DNA of 64,000 nucleotides, taken from positions 1 to 64,000 of the forward strand of contig JBBDLF010000033.1 in NCBI GenBank assembly GCA_040879025.1, read 5' to 3'. Positions 8,243 through 16,968 of the stretch are shown piece after piece. Source of the stretch: JBBDLF01 sp040879025 (GTDB lineage: Bacteria > Pseudomonadota > Gammaproteobacteria > Pseudomonadales > Pseudohongiellaceae). A program made the position numbers and the translations under genes. The number at the start of each line of letters is the position of its first letter. Positions within the stretch are counted from its first letter, which is position 1. A model generated the notes under the pieces. It did not search any database. It was not told the origin of the DNA and worked only from the letters and a program-made list of their open reading frames with translations.

Positions 8243-9653
8243 ATAACTGGACGTCTGTATGGAGATTTTCGCCAGCCTCGTCAGCCCACTCGACATATTC
8301 CACCCATACTTCCGAATCAGGCGGCTTGGACACCAGCTCAGTAATAAACAGCTTTGCAAACCCTTCCGGACTGACGATTGGAATGGTCTTGGTACCGCTG
8401 AGACCATGAGCCTGACAATTTACCACCGCCACATGGAATGAGCGTCTGTCCGGACTGGACACTGCCGGAGGATAAGTACCGGTATAAAGATGAGTCGGAT
8501 CCGGAATGCCGTCATAGGATGTGTCATCGGTAGACTGAAACGGGTCCTTGCTTGGAAGCTTGCTTTCCGAGATTTCCCAGTTGTACACCTCCCATCGTGT
8601 CATGTCGGCCCAGCCACCAGGTCGACCATGCAGTTGCCAGTCATGGTACGTGGCGAAGTAACTGTCACGATCCCAGTCGCCCATGCCGAATCGGTCATCG
8701 ATAGCTCGCCAGTTCTGGTCGTGGGGATAATCAATAACATTCGGTGCAGGCGGCCAGTTGTCGGGGGCATCGGGGCGGTTATACGGCGCGGGATTATCGT
8801 AAACATCAAATCGCGTATTCAAGCCCGATGCGGTTTGATTGGTCATCGATCCGGTGGAAGTCGTGATGATTGGTGCCTTGCATCCCGTCGCATGATCATC
8901 CGCAAGGTAGCCGGACACCTCTGGAGCACCGCCTCCCGGCGAATTATCCGGCTGCAGAAAAGTAAAATTTCCCGGCGCCCAGGTATCGGAACCTTGCTGC
9001 TTCAGAATGATCTGTTCGCCGGCATTCATCTCTTCATCAAATGCCAGCGTTGTTCCCTCAAAGGGATTGCAGAGCATCACCGGCGGAAAATGACACATGT
9101 AAATATTCCGCCCTCCGGTCGCGGTGGCGCTCAGAAACGCTCGGTCCTGAACCGTATAGTCGAGTATGCCGTTAAGGGCGGGAAGAAAAGAAAGCTGCAC
9201 CGAGTAGGCGACAGAGTTGTCAGTCGGGTCCAGGTTTACCCGAACATAGTGACTTTCCATGTCGCTGGTCGCTACACTTTTGCCATCCACGTAGCCATTA
9301 CTGCAAAATACGTCAATTTCATCCTCGTCAGGATCGTATCTGGAGCCGATGGCGCAGTAGTAATCGAGGGTTATGTCGCCACCCAGCAGGTTGTTCACTT
9401 CTGCAAACCTGCTGTTGTGTTGCAACAGAGTGCGAGCCGCCGCTTCCGCTCTCGCACGGGCTCCGGCGCTCCCATCAAGCTCCATTGCAGCGGCAATGGC
9501 GGCTGCGTCAGCGGCATTCTGCATTTCTGACCGCAGTACAAATATTCGCCCAAGGTCAATTGCCACGGCACCGAAACCTACAAGTACCGCCAACAGTACC
9601 GTCATGAGTACGAGATAGGCCCCTTTTTGCTTGCTGCGCCGATTCAGGTTCAT
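8235..9653 (-). CDS. tadG: TadG-like Tad-domain protein
   Basis: This 472-residue protein opens with QKGAYLVLMTVLLAVLVGFG and the helix AVAIDLGRIFVLRSEMQNAA typical of the TadE/G-like Tad domain (about 8-55). A long secreted region rich in Asp, Pro, Trp and Gly follows and resembles nothing I can name. Tad-domain proteins are inner-membrane anchored and face the periplasm, where they support pilus biogenesis. The chosen ATG at 9653 has GGGAG 6 bases upstream. No von Willebrand MIDAS motif was obvious, unlike longer TadG proteins. Confidence 0.8.
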   Translation of the reverse strand: MNLNRRSKQKGAYLVLMTVLLAVLVGFGAVAIDLGRIFVLRSEMQNAADAAAIAAAMELDGSAGARARAEAAARTLLQHNSRFAEVNNLLGGDITLDYYCAIGSRYDPDEDEIDVFCSNGYVDGKSVATSDMESHYVRVNLDPTDNSVAYSVQLSFLPALNGILDYTVQDRAFLSATATGGRNIYMCHFPPVMLCNPFEGTTLAFDEEMNAGEQIILKQQGSDTWAPGNFTFLQPDNSPGGGAPEVSGYLADDHATGCKAPIITTSTGSMTNQTASGLNTRFDVYDNPAPYNRPDAPDNWPPAPNVIDYPHDQNWRAIDDRFGMGDWDRDSYFATYHDWQLHGRPGGWADMTRWEVYNWEISESKLPSKDPFQSTDDTSYDGIPDPTHLYTGTYPPAVSSPDRRSFHVAVVNCQAHGLSGTKTIPIVSPEGFAKLFITELVSKPPDSEVWVEYVEWADEAGENLHTDVQLYE

Positions 9654-9675
9654 TGTAATCTCCCGGTCCGTGGGG

Positions 9676-9939
9676 TTAGTTGTCACCTACATCCTGGATA
9701 AGGCTCGTGTTATCAACCTCCGTGGGACCTTCCCGGTATCGATCAACGGCCTGGGCTGCCTGCTGCCCATCGATACTAGCTGATTCGTCTGGCCCGGCGG
9801 CGTCCGGGTTAATTGTCTGCACCGCAATATTATGTGTTACCGCCGCACCGAAATCCTCGTGAATGCTGGGATAGTGATTCGAGCAAGCAGGTAATGAACC
9901 TGCCAGCAATCCCATGATCAGAAACTTGTTTGATCGCAT
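9676..9939 (-). CDS. Small Tad-locus lipoprotein
   Basis: An 87-residue lipoprotein with a signal ending LPAC (Cys about 19), then HEDFGAAVTHNIAVQTINP. The pattern of FG..V..N...Q..NP is what small CpaD/RcpB-like proteins of tad loci look like, and the position just after the secretin gene fits. It may stabilise the secretin; that is inference. GGAGG lies 8 bases before the ATG at 9939, which decides this start over one 27 bp upstream. Confidence 0.65.
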   Translation of the reverse strand: MRSNKFLIMGLLAGSLPACSNHYPSIHEDFGAAVTHNIAVQTINPDAAGPDESASIDGQQAAQAVDRYREGPTEVDNTSLIQDVGDN

Positions 9940-9962
9940 AGCAATTACCTCCATCACCCGTT

Positions 9963-11378
9963 TCAAAATTGATGTCCCTGCGCGCCATCGAGCCCACCGC
10001 CATCCGAAAAGTTCGACGAAGGCCCCCGTGAATTATCGCTTGAGTCAACCTCCGCCTCCGGCAACCCGAGGCCATAAAGGTCCCAACGATTGGGAGGTAC
10101 AAAGCTCTCCAGCGGATCCCGCAAATCCCCCTCTTCGACCGATCTCACCAAACGCGGCGTCATGATGATGACCAGTTCGGTCTCCTCCCTCTGAAAATCA
10201 GTACTGCGAAACAGGGCGCCAAGTACGGGAATATTACCAAGGCCCGGGTACCTGCTGATCAGACTGCTGATATCATTCTGTAACAATCCTGCTATGGCAA
10301 AGCTGTTGCCATCACCAAGCTCAATTGTGGTTGACGCACGGCGCGTACGCAGACCAGGAACCTGTGTGCCGAACACACTGGTCCCCGTAGTCGTGTCGAG
10401 ATCGGACACTTCAGTACTCAGTCGCAGGTTGATGCGGCGGTCTGAAAGCACGGTGGGTGTAAAATTCAAGCCAACCCCGAACTCTTTCCACTGAATGGTG
10501 ATTGCCGCGTTCTGTACTCCGGTCTGCGCAATTGGTACCGGAAATTCACCACCGACCAGAAAGCTTGCTTCCTGACCCGAGAGGGACACGATATTCGGCT
10601 CCGCGAGCACCTGAGCCGCACCGTCCCGCTCCAGTGCCTCAAGATTAACCAGGAGGGATTTACCAAGGCTCGTATCCTGAACCAGCAAACCTCCACCGAA
10701 CGCATTTTGCAGCGGAATGCCGGTAAAGAGATCAAAGACGGTTTCCGATCCGAGGTCTCCTTCAAGTTGCGTTTGTGCCGCCAACCCACGCAACCGATTG
10801 CGCTTCACTTCCGCGATACGTGCTTCCAGCAGAACCTGTTGTCCGCCGCCCACCTGCATGAGATTGACAATATTTTCCCCAGCATAGCTTTCAGTAAGAG
10901 CCAATACGGTCTCTTGCGGACCTGCGCCGGATACCTGCCCACTTAGAACAACCCGTCCATTGCTGGAGCGCACTTCCACCTGCGATTCATTTGGAAGCAC
11001 TTCGTTGAGTTGCCGCTTGAGGGCTTCCAGATCGAATCCGACTACGACGTCAAGCACCGCCACTATATTTGAGTTATCATCCCAGAATGCCACATTGGTC
11101 GTTCCGGGTGATTGACCAAGAACCAGAAACTGGCTTTCATTGAGCAACTGCACGTCGGCTATTTCCGGATTTCCAACCACCACCTGTGTCAATGGCTGCC
11201 CCGATCGGATTATCTGTGACTTTCCTACCGGCAGGCTCAATTCCTGAATGGTGTCACCTCCCTGTAGACCCAGGGTAAATGGCTGTTCTTGCGCGCTTGC
11301 TGAAAGCGTAATTGATAAAAAAAGCCAAAGCAGACCTGTATGAAATACAGGCAGTGAACATCTGATATTGTTCTCCAT
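9963..11378 (-). CDS. rcpA: Tad pilus outer-membrane secretin RcpA/CpaC
   Basis: This 471-residue secretin forms the outer-membrane pore for the Flp pilus. A signal peptide ends in ASAQ (about residue 29). A pilus-type N-terminal domain has VGKSQIIRSGQPLTQVVVGN (about 52-71), followed by a BON-like segment at about 120-175 and the secretin domain at about 220-420 with VPGLRTRRASTTIELGDG and the closing PELVIIMTP-like motif TELVIIMTPRLV. The C-terminal 45 residues are Ser/Asp/Gly-rich. AGGAATT precedes the ATG. Confidence 0.93.
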   Translation of the reverse strand: MENNIRCSLPVFHTGLLWLFLSITLSASAQEQPFTLGLQGGDTIQELSLPVGKSQIIRSGQPLTQVVVGNPEIADVQLLNESQFLVLGQSPGTTNVAFWDDNSNIVAVLDVVVGFDLEALKRQLNEVLPNESQVEVRSSNGRVVLSGQVSGAGPQETVLALTESYAGENIVNLMQVGGGQQVLLEARIAEVKRNRLRGLAAQTQLEGDLGSETVFDLFTGIPLQNAFGGGLLVQDTSLGKSLLVNLEALERDGAAQVLAEPNIVSLSGQEASFLVGGEFPVPIAQTGVQNAAITIQWKEFGVGLNFTPTVLSDRRINLRLSTEVSDLDTTTGTSVFGTQVPGLRTRRASTTIELGDGNSFAIAGLLQNDISSLISRYPGLGNIPVLGALFRSTDFQREETELVIIMTPRLVRSVEEGDLRDPLESFVPPNRWDLYGLGLPEAEVDSSDNSRGPSSNFSDGGGLDGAQGHQF

Positions 11379-11404
11379 TTTAATTCCTGAAAATTATTAA
11401 CGTG

Positions 11405-12274
11405 TTAATTGGCAGCCACCGTCTGCGATAGTGCGTCATCCGCCGAGGCAACAGTTTCCGCTCTGACGTCCAGTCCACGAATGATTTGAATCGAGCGCTT
11501 TGTTGCCTGGGGTTCTGCAGAGCTCGATACAGGCAACCGGAGATCTTCGGAGTCGAACTCCCACAGATCACTTAGCGCCACAGTCGTGGATTCATCTTTA
11601 CCGCCATCGCCTTCGTTGCGAAGTGACAGCGTCAACTGCCCGACCTGCTGCGCCAGCGTCAGCGTCTTTGCCTGCTCGGGTTCGACCAAAAGAGTGACTA
11701 CCTTTCCAATGATCGGATCTTCTGAGTCTTCGGCACTGACCTGGTTAACACCCAGTACGCTCAAGCCGTGCAACAAGGTTCGCGTGACAGGTCTTTCGTC
11801 TCTTCTGCCAATTGTGGTTGTATGCAGAACATCCACTTCGTCGCCGGGCAGCACAAAACCGCCGACGCCGCGCACCTCATCGACCGGAATAGACGCGGCA
11901 CGATAGCCATCGGGAATTCTTGCGGTCAGCCCACTTTTGGCTACACCACTTGAGAGCCTGTACGGCAACACAAATTCGCCGGGCTGCATTTCAGAAATGA
12001 CTATCGCAGACTCAAGTTCCAGAACATCCTCTTTGGTGCTGAAACTGCCGGCGGGTACGGTATCTCGCGGAAATTCCACAACTCGCAAGTGCACGGCTTC
12101 AATGTCGGTGCCCACGGGCAGGGCCAAGGCCGCGACCACTGCCGCCTGAACGTCGGGGGGCGGCGGATCTTCCTGTGCGGTCAATTGACGGTTCAATGAT
12201 GTATTGACCAACCAGGCCGCCACACCGCCCAGAGCCACGGCAATTGCCAGTAATAGTAAAGCTTTGTATTGCAC
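11405..12274 (-). CDS. rcpC: Tad pilus assembly protein RcpC/CpaB
   Basis: This 289-residue protein has an N-terminal membrane anchor (about 4-22), a SAF domain (about 45-115) and an RcpC-type domain with GFVLPGDEVDVLHT (about 140-155). CpaB/RcpC works in the periplasm with the secretin. The start is GTG at 12274 with AAGGAG 7 bases upstream; an earlier in-frame codon at 12328 lies inside tadV. It overlaps nothing and sits 26 bp upstream of the secretin gene. Confidence 0.88.
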   Translation of the reverse strand: MQYKALLLLAIAVALGGVAAWLVNTSLNRQLTAQEDPPPPDVQAAVVAALALPVGTDIEAVHLRVVEFPRDTVPAGSFSTKEDVLELESAIVISEMQPGEFVLPYRLSSGVAKSGLTARIPDGYRAASIPVDEVRGVGGFVLPGDEVDVLHTTTIGRRDERPVTRTLLHGLSVLGVNQVSAEDSEDPIIGKVVTLLVEPEQAKTLTLAQQVGQLTLSLRNEGDGGKDESTTVALSDLWEFDSEDLRLPVSSSAEPQATKRSIQIIRGLDVRAETVASADDALSQTVAAN

Positions 12275-12314
12275 AGTTATTCTCCTTGTACTCTGGCCAC
12301 ACACTGGCCACACT

Positions 12315-12851
12315 CTAGCCGGCGCCAAACACGTTCATCGTCAGTACAAACACACTACCGCCAGCAATTGCCAGGGAATATGGCAACACCAATGGAATCG
12401 ATGCATCCGGGCAATCCGCGGTGTGCCGGTTTACCACCACCAGATTTACCGGAATGTGAAAATTCCAAAAGGTTTGTTTCGGCCCACGGTGATACAAACT
12501 CATCAACAGCGCCAGCAGGCCTCCAGCAATGAACACGGTGGCGAGAATGGCGGCGGCATCGGTTACCGAGCCCGCGACCGCACCCATCGCAGCGACCAAC
12601 TTCACATCACCCGCGCCGAACCAACCTATGACGAAAAGAGGGAACATCACTGCCAGAACCACTACACCTGCAACACAGGATGCTGCAACCCCCCCCCATC
12701 CGGTCATCAGACCATGCAATCCGGCACCGGCCAGAAAACCGACCACGCACAGCACATTGGGAATTCGGCGTGATCTGAAATCTATAACGACGGCGGGTAG
12801 CAGGATCATGATGGAAACTATGAGTGGCGCCAGTTCAGTCGGATGAGTCAT
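12315..12851 (-). CDS. tadV: Flp prepilin peptidase TadV/CpaA
   Basis: This 178-residue polytopic aspartyl protease has about five membrane helices. The two catalytic Asp residues are visible in VIDFRSRRIPN and in GAGDVKLVAAMGA (GxGD motif). It cleaves Flp and the TadE/F pseudopilins after Gly. It is the short form without the N-methylation domain, as usual for Tad peptidases. The start is ATG 12851 with AAGG nearby; an upstream ORF extension has no pilin-peptidase character. Encoded 118 bp after flp, behind a hairpin. Confidence 0.9.
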   Translation of the reverse strand: MTHPTELAPLIVSIMILLPAVVIDFRSRRIPNVLCVVGFLAGAGLHGLMTGWGGVAASCVAGVVVLAVMFPLFVIGWFGAGDVKLVAAMGAVAGSVTDAAAILATVFIAGGLLALLMSLYHRGPKQTFWNFHIPVNLVVVNRHTADCPDASIPLVLPYSLAIAGGSVFVLTMNVFGAG

Positions 12852-12920
12852 GGTGTCCCTTGGGTCGAAGGCCTTCCTTGTATACTGGACAGACGGCGAA
12901 CTCATTGAAGCTGAGCCCGC

Positions 12921-12950
12921 CTCTGCCCACCTTTGCCCACCTTTGCCACC
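12921..12950. repeat. Tandem 10-mers between flp and tadV
   Basis: Three consecutive copies of a CTTTGCCCAC-like 10-mer (CTCTGCCCAC, CTTTGCCCAC, CTTTGCCACC) run directly into the hairpin at 12944. On the transcribed strand they read as repeated AAGGTGGGCA, which resembles ribosome-binding sites but precedes no start codon. Confidence 0.6.
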
Positions 12951-12962
12951 TGAGAGGTGGCA
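12944..12962 (-). terminator. Hairpin after flp, probable attenuator
   Basis: Perfect inverted repeat TGCCACCT / AGGTGGCA with a 3-base loop, 8 bases past the flp stop on the transcribed strand. No U-run follows, so it is more likely a partial terminator or RNA-stability element than a full terminator. It would let the major pilin be made in excess over the assembly proteins downstream. Confidence 0.55.
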
Positions 12963-12969
12963 GGTTTGA

Positions 12970-13131
12970 TTACAGCGCGTTCTGAACTTCCAGGAAGGCC
13001 GCATCGATGAGCGGGCCAATGGCCGTAATGGTGGCAATGGCTGCAATCGAAATCAACGCGACGAGAATTGCGTACTCCACCATGGTTGCCCCTGAATCTT
13101 CCTTAACAAAACGATTGAACAGTGATTTCAT
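12970..13131 (-). CDS. flp: Flp major prepilin (type IVc pilin)
   Basis: This 53-residue prepilin starts MKSLFNRFVKEDSGATMVEY. The class motif G-ATMVEY is complete: cleavage after Gly14, Glu at +5 and Tyr at +6. It is followed by a single hydrophobic helix and a short polar tail ending QNAL. Flp subunits form the adhesive Tad pilus fibre. AAGGAG lies 9 bases before the ATG. It is the first gene of the tad operon, with about 370 bp of non-coding DNA upstream and an attenuator-like hairpin downstream. It is the only copy in the window. Confidence 0.95.
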   Translation of the reverse strand: MKSLFNRFVKEDSGATMVEYAILVALISIAAIATITAIGPLIDAAFLEVQNAL

Positions 13132-13500
13132 CGTTACTATCTCCTTTCATGAAAGTTAATTTTAAATTATCTTGCGGTTACCTTTTAGTTACCAGGCAGT
13201 AACCATAATAGGCAGTACCAATACGTTGCTTGTACTAGGTACTATATGGCACTTGTAGCTAGTTTCTACCCAATGGGGATTAGGGAGAAAAGATCACGTG
13301 AGCTGTATTGGAGTAGTGACGAGGCTTGGCGGGGAGTAGTTTCCCTTACATGGGGGTAAAACAGTCCAGAAGAAAAAAGCCCCAATCTAGGGTAAATCAA
13401 GGAGTTGGGATACCCCAACGCATCCGCTGACACGGGGATATTGTGTAACCAAAAGATGACAACCGAATGTTATATAACCTTTACATACTTCACAAATTGA
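13132..13500 (-). promoter_or_regulatory. flp/tad upstream regulatory region
   Basis: This non-coding stretch holds several G/C-tract motifs: TACCCAATGGGGA at 13267, ATGGGGGTAAAA at 13350, CCCCAATCTAGGGTAA at 13380, and the 16-bp palindrome GTTGGGATACCCCAAC at 13404-13419. Nearer flp there are repeated GTTACC and AGGCAGTA units (about 13175-13220). TATTAT at 13205-13210 (minus strand) could be a -10, but no good -35 stands 17 bases away, which suggests an activator-dependent promoter. The TACCC core resembles NarL-family heptamers. No gene is seen in it. Confidence 0.45.
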
Positions 13501-14511
13501 TCAGAACACGGCAATCGGATTCAGCGGTGAACCCATACCTCCTTCGATCCTTAATGGAGACGCCATGAACAGAAATTCGTAGCGTCCCAGTTCTTTGGCT
13601 GTCACCGCCACACGCTCAAAATCGAGATTGTCAAAAATGGCTACTCCCATTGAAACCAGCGCGAGACTGTGCAATGGCAATCTGACGCCTTCTATGCCGC
13701 TTGGCGATACATCGTTCCACATATCATGTCCAATGAACGACACGCCGCGCTCTTTCAAAAAATAGGCCACGTCAGCGTGATAGCCGGCAACGCCTTCGGA
13801 GGTGGGCCAGGGTCCCAGGGCTTCGCGGCGTTTCCAGCGGCCGGTGTACAGCAAAATCACATCACCGGGTTCGACGGTGATGCCCTGGATTCGTTCCAGT
13901 TCCAGCAGGTCTTCATAGTGAATGGCCGTTCCGGGTTCCAGCCAACCTTCCGGTGTGGCCTTTCCAGGTAACAGCGTGGCATCAAACAGGATGCCGCGAG
14001 TGATGATACCGTCCTTTTGTTCGTTGATATCGCCGCGGGGACAGGCTCCGGCGGCTTCCACCTCCTGGTAACTCAGCCCGTTGTAGCCAAAACCATTATG
14101 CATGATATGGCAATCGACGGAGTCGAGGTGGCTATGGATAGTGCCGTGATAACTTCCCGAATACTGATAACGGTCCGAGGCTCCGCCTGGGCTCACCCGC
14201 AGCACATCGCGAACCAGGCTTCCGGATGCGTCCACCGCGTCCACCTCATTGACATCGTGCGCCAGAGACACGGTAATCCCCTCGCTGACGAGAGCGGCGG
14301 CAGTTTTGCGCTTTTCCGGCGTGATCAGGTTCGACGCGCCCTTTCCGTCTTCCGCGCCCCAACGACCCCAATTGGATAACTCCTCCATCGCGCGCTCGAA
14401 ATCCGCGGGAGTGTTGATCGCGCGACCGGTCTGCGCTGAGACAAACGGAGATGTCAGAAGAACAACCAGAGAGAGCAGGAACGTGCCGGTGATGGATCGG
14501 GATTGACTCAT
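13501..14511 (-). CDS. Secreted cyclase-family metal hydrolase
   Basis: This 336-residue protein has a signal peptide (cleavage near VSAQ, about residue 27) and a cyclase/kynurenine-formamidase fold. The metal-binding motif reads HGTIHSHLDSVDCH, a close variant of the family's HxGTHxDxPxH. Later segments GDVILLYTGRW and GVRLPLHSLALVSMGV also fit. Family members hydrolyse amides or lactones such as N-formylkynurenine. Export to the periplasm is unusual for the kynurenine enzyme, so the substrate is open. It is a single-gene unit with its own upstream gap, ending where the flp region begins. Confidence 0.75.
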   Translation of the reverse strand: MSQSRSITGTFLLSLVVLLTSPFVSAQTGRAINTPADFERAMEELSNWGRWGAEDGKGASNLITPEKRKTAAALVSEGITVSLAHDVNEVDAVDASGSLVRDVLRVSPGGASDRYQYSGSYHGTIHSHLDSVDCHIMHNGFGYNGLSYQEVEAAGACPRGDINEQKDGIITRGILFDATLLPGKATPEGWLEPGTAIHYEDLLELERIQGITVEPGDVILLYTGRWKRREALGPWPTSEGVAGYHADVAYFLKERGVSFIGHDMWNDVSPSGIEGVRLPLHSLALVSMGVAIFDNLDFERVAVTAKELGRYEFLFMASPLRIEGGMGSPLNPIAVF

Positions 14512-14608
14512 GTTTGGCCTCAATATTCTTTGATATCCCGGTTGCGGTCGCACAAGGGATTATGGAACCGGCATAATCCTACCACGAAACTCTTGCGGGG
14601 AAACCACC

Positions 14609-15730
14609 TTACAGGTTGACGGGGCCGTCTCCGTCATTCCGGGTTATATGCATGGTGTCGATAAGATCAGCCGCCGCCCCTGACTTGCCGCCCAGCGCCG
14701 GGGACAGACCGAAGATGAAATTACTCGCCGCCTGATGAAAACCCGATCCGATTGCCGCCCGCCGCCAGGGATCCGCACTCAGATTGGTGACGATCAGCTC
14801 TGCACCGAACGAAGTGAGGTAGTGGGTTGCCAGAGCCACCAGGTGATCCTCGTATCCAGGCACAGCCAACGTATCAACCAGGGAACCCAGTTTCATATTG
14901 CCAAAGTGCTTGTGCCCATTGAGCTGATTGCTCATCACCACTACCCATCCTATTGGCTCGCCCCGCACGGTGGCGACCAGCCGGTGAAATCGGGAGTCAT
15001 CGGGACTCATCAGGTGATTGAGCGAAGTCCTGTCACGGCGGGCTATCAGCGAATAGTGGTTCCTTGCCTGTTCCCAGATGTGATCCACCGTTTCGTCGAA
15101 TCGGGGTGTGGTCCGCCATTCCATTTGCTCCAGCAGGGAGCGGGTGCGATCCTTCACCCGGTACCAGACACGCGCCGGGACGTCGCCAAGGTGGAGTGTC
15201 GCGGCAATGTCCATCACTGAGCGGCGCAATCCGGAACTGCGCAATGGCTGGATATGGCGCAGAAAGCCTGAAGGTTTGACAACACGGAACAGGAAAGGTA
15301 CCTCCCAAAGGGTCCAGTTGGCACGTTTTACCAGTTGTGCATAGCGTGAATCAAAACCACCCATTCCCAGCACGTACAGGTTCCGGTTGCGTTTTTGCGC
15401 GTCAAATAGCAGCAGCCCGCCCAGCAACTTGTAGCGGGCATTGATCAGCCCTTCTGATATCGGCGCCTGCATCATTCCAGTAGATACGTCTCGGCCGTTT
15501 ATCTGGAATAGTTGTTCCTTTAATTTGTAGGCGGCGCGGATGGCACCGTCATCCACCGCGACATACTGGATTCGTTTCAGGCCGGCTTCCTGTGCCTCCT
15601 CGCGAATCCAGGTATCGTCGGGATTGAGGTCGAGACGGATATCCGTCTCGACGTCGGCGGTATTGAGGCGCTCATTGAATTCTGCCGCGGCGGGAATGTG
15701 GCGCTCGTGGAAACGTTCGAAACGAATCAC
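14609..15730 (-). CDS. GNAT-like acyltransferase, last gene of the ACP cassette
   Basis: This 373-residue protein looks like a double-GNAT or FemAB-like acyltransferase. The N-terminal half (about 1-150) starts MIRFERFHERHIPAAAEFNE. The C-terminal half carries GEPIGWVVVMSNQ and a GSGFHQAASNFIFG end typical of GNAT folds. The GTG start overlaps the upstream MaoC-SDR stop as GTGA, so translation is coupled. Given the ACP two genes upstream, it is a candidate to transfer the finished acyl group to an amino-sugar or lipid; that is inference. Confidence 0.55.
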   Translation of the reverse strand: MIRFERFHERHIPAAAEFNERLNTADVETDIRLDLNPDDTWIREEAQEAGLKRIQYVAVDDGAIRAAYKLKEQLFQINGRDVSTGMMQAPISEGLINARYKLLGGLLLFDAQKRNRNLYVLGMGGFDSRYAQLVKRANWTLWEVPFLFRVVKPSGFLRHIQPLRSSGLRRSVMDIAATLHLGDVPARVWYRVKDRTRSLLEQMEWRTTPRFDETVDHIWEQARNHYSLIARRDRTSLNHLMSPDDSRFHRLVATVRGEPIGWVVVMSNQLNGHKHFGNMKLGSLVDTLAVPGYEDHLVALATHYLTSFGAELIVTNLSADPWRRAAIGSGFHQAASNFIFGLSPALGGKSGAAADLIDTMHITRNDGDGPVNL

Positions 15731-16968
15731 CCGAACATCACTCCGCCGCCGGTAAGGGGCAGGTTACATCCATTGATAAAATCCGCTTCCCGTGAAAACA
15801 GGTAGGCGGCAAGAGAGGCGACATCTTCGGGCTGGGCGAGGCGGCGGCGCGGGTTTTTGCTCGCCTCCACCATTTTTACCCGTTTCGGCACATGGCGCAC
15901 ATAATCGGTCTCGACCATATTCGGGCTAATCATATTAAAGGTCGTGCCGTCGTTCGCCGCTTCCAGGGCCAGCGACTTGACGAGTCCCCACAAGCCGCTT
16001 TTTGCGGAAACATACGCTGCGTTCCGGGCAGGCGGCGTGCCTACCAGCGCCGATGTTCCCAGGGCGACCACCCTGCCCCACCCGTTTTCTGTCATGCGCT
16101 CGCGCAAGGCGTGATAACCCAGCCACAGCGCCCGCACATTGCTCCGCCACATTGTCTCCATCTCTTCGAAGGAAATCTGCTCAGGAGCATGAAAAAGCAG
16201 AGGTGATGAGCCGGCCACGACAAGCCCCGCCCGTCGCTGGAATTCCGCGGGAAGTTCATCGAGCTGATTTTGCAGGTCTTCCACGCTCATCTTTGCAACA
16301 TCCACGCGAAGCGAACGCGCATTTCCCTTGTTATGGGCGATGCGCTCGCAGGCCTGATTCGCTTTATCTTCATTGGCGTGGTAGCCAATGACGATGGAGA
16401 ATCCCTGCCCTGCCAACTGTTCCGCGATAGCCGAACCAATGGCGCCGCTTCCTCCCAGCACGAGTATTGTTTCCTGCGTTTCAGTATGTTGCCCGGCGGT
16501 ACGCGACCGATCCGGTCTGGTCGAGACTGATGATGCAGAAACCCGCGCCTGCTCGTCGAGCACACTGACTTCGGCCGTAGCGCGCAACAAGGTTATTCCG
16601 GCCTGGTTGCTGGCTGACACGGCAAGCGTCAGCATCCGGTGTTCCGCCGAAACGGCTTCGACGCGTGCGGAAAGCGTGACCTCATCACCGGCAAAAACCG
16701 GTTGTAACCAGTCTACTCGCAGTGAACGCCATAACGCGCCGTAACCCGGCAGGCGCGTGCCGATAAGTGCCGACAGCCAGGCCAGACTTGTCACACCATG
16801 CGCAACGCGATCGGAATAGCCCTTCGAGCGTGCGTATTCCGTGTTCATGTGCAGCGGATTGTTGTCGCCACTGAATGCTTCGAACCGGTCGATTACCGCC
16901 TCGGAAACACGATGGGTAAGCGTCTCGGTGTGTCCCACGGGAAAACGGTCGGCGAGTGACGCAGTCAT
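15727..16968 (-). CDS. MaoC dehydratase-SDR reductase fusion
   Basis: This 413-residue fusion has a MaoC/(R)-hydratase domain (about 10-135) with the full motif FSGDNNPLH, giving Asp35 and His40. A FabG-like SDR domain (about 165-413) has the dinucleotide motif GGSGAIG at 172-178 and catalytic Tyr319 and Lys323 in AAYVSAKSG. Together they could reduce a 3-oxoacyl-ACP and dehydrate the product, or run in reverse. The usual NNAG of SDRs is VAGSS here. The ATGA overlap with the ACP gene and the GTGA overlap with the GNAT gene bind it into the cassette. Confidence 0.8.
   Translation of the reverse strand: MTASLADRFPVGHTETLTHRVSEAVIDRFEAFSGDNNPLHMNTEYARSKGYSDRVAHGVTSLAWLSALIGTRLPGYGALWRSLRVDWLQPVFAGDEVTLSARVEAVSAEHRMLTLAVSASNQAGITLLRATAEVSVLDEQARVSASSVSTRPDRSRTAGQHTETQETILVLGGSGAIGSAIAEQLAGQGFSIVIGYHANEDKANQACERIAHNKGNARSLRVDVAKMSVEDLQNQLDELPAEFQRRAGLVVAGSSPLLFHAPEQISFEEMETMWRSNVRALWLGYHALRERMTENGWGRVVALGTSALVGTPPARNAAYVSAKSGLWGLVKSLALEAANDGTTFNMISPNMVETDYVRHVPKRVKMVEASKNPRRRLAQPEDVASLAAYLFSREADFINGCNLPLTGGGVMFG

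Noticed and set aside
8490..9530. 346-residue plus-strand open frame
   Set aside because: It lies opposite tadG, has Arg/Gly/Val-rich composition without any family motif, and no ribosome-binding site.
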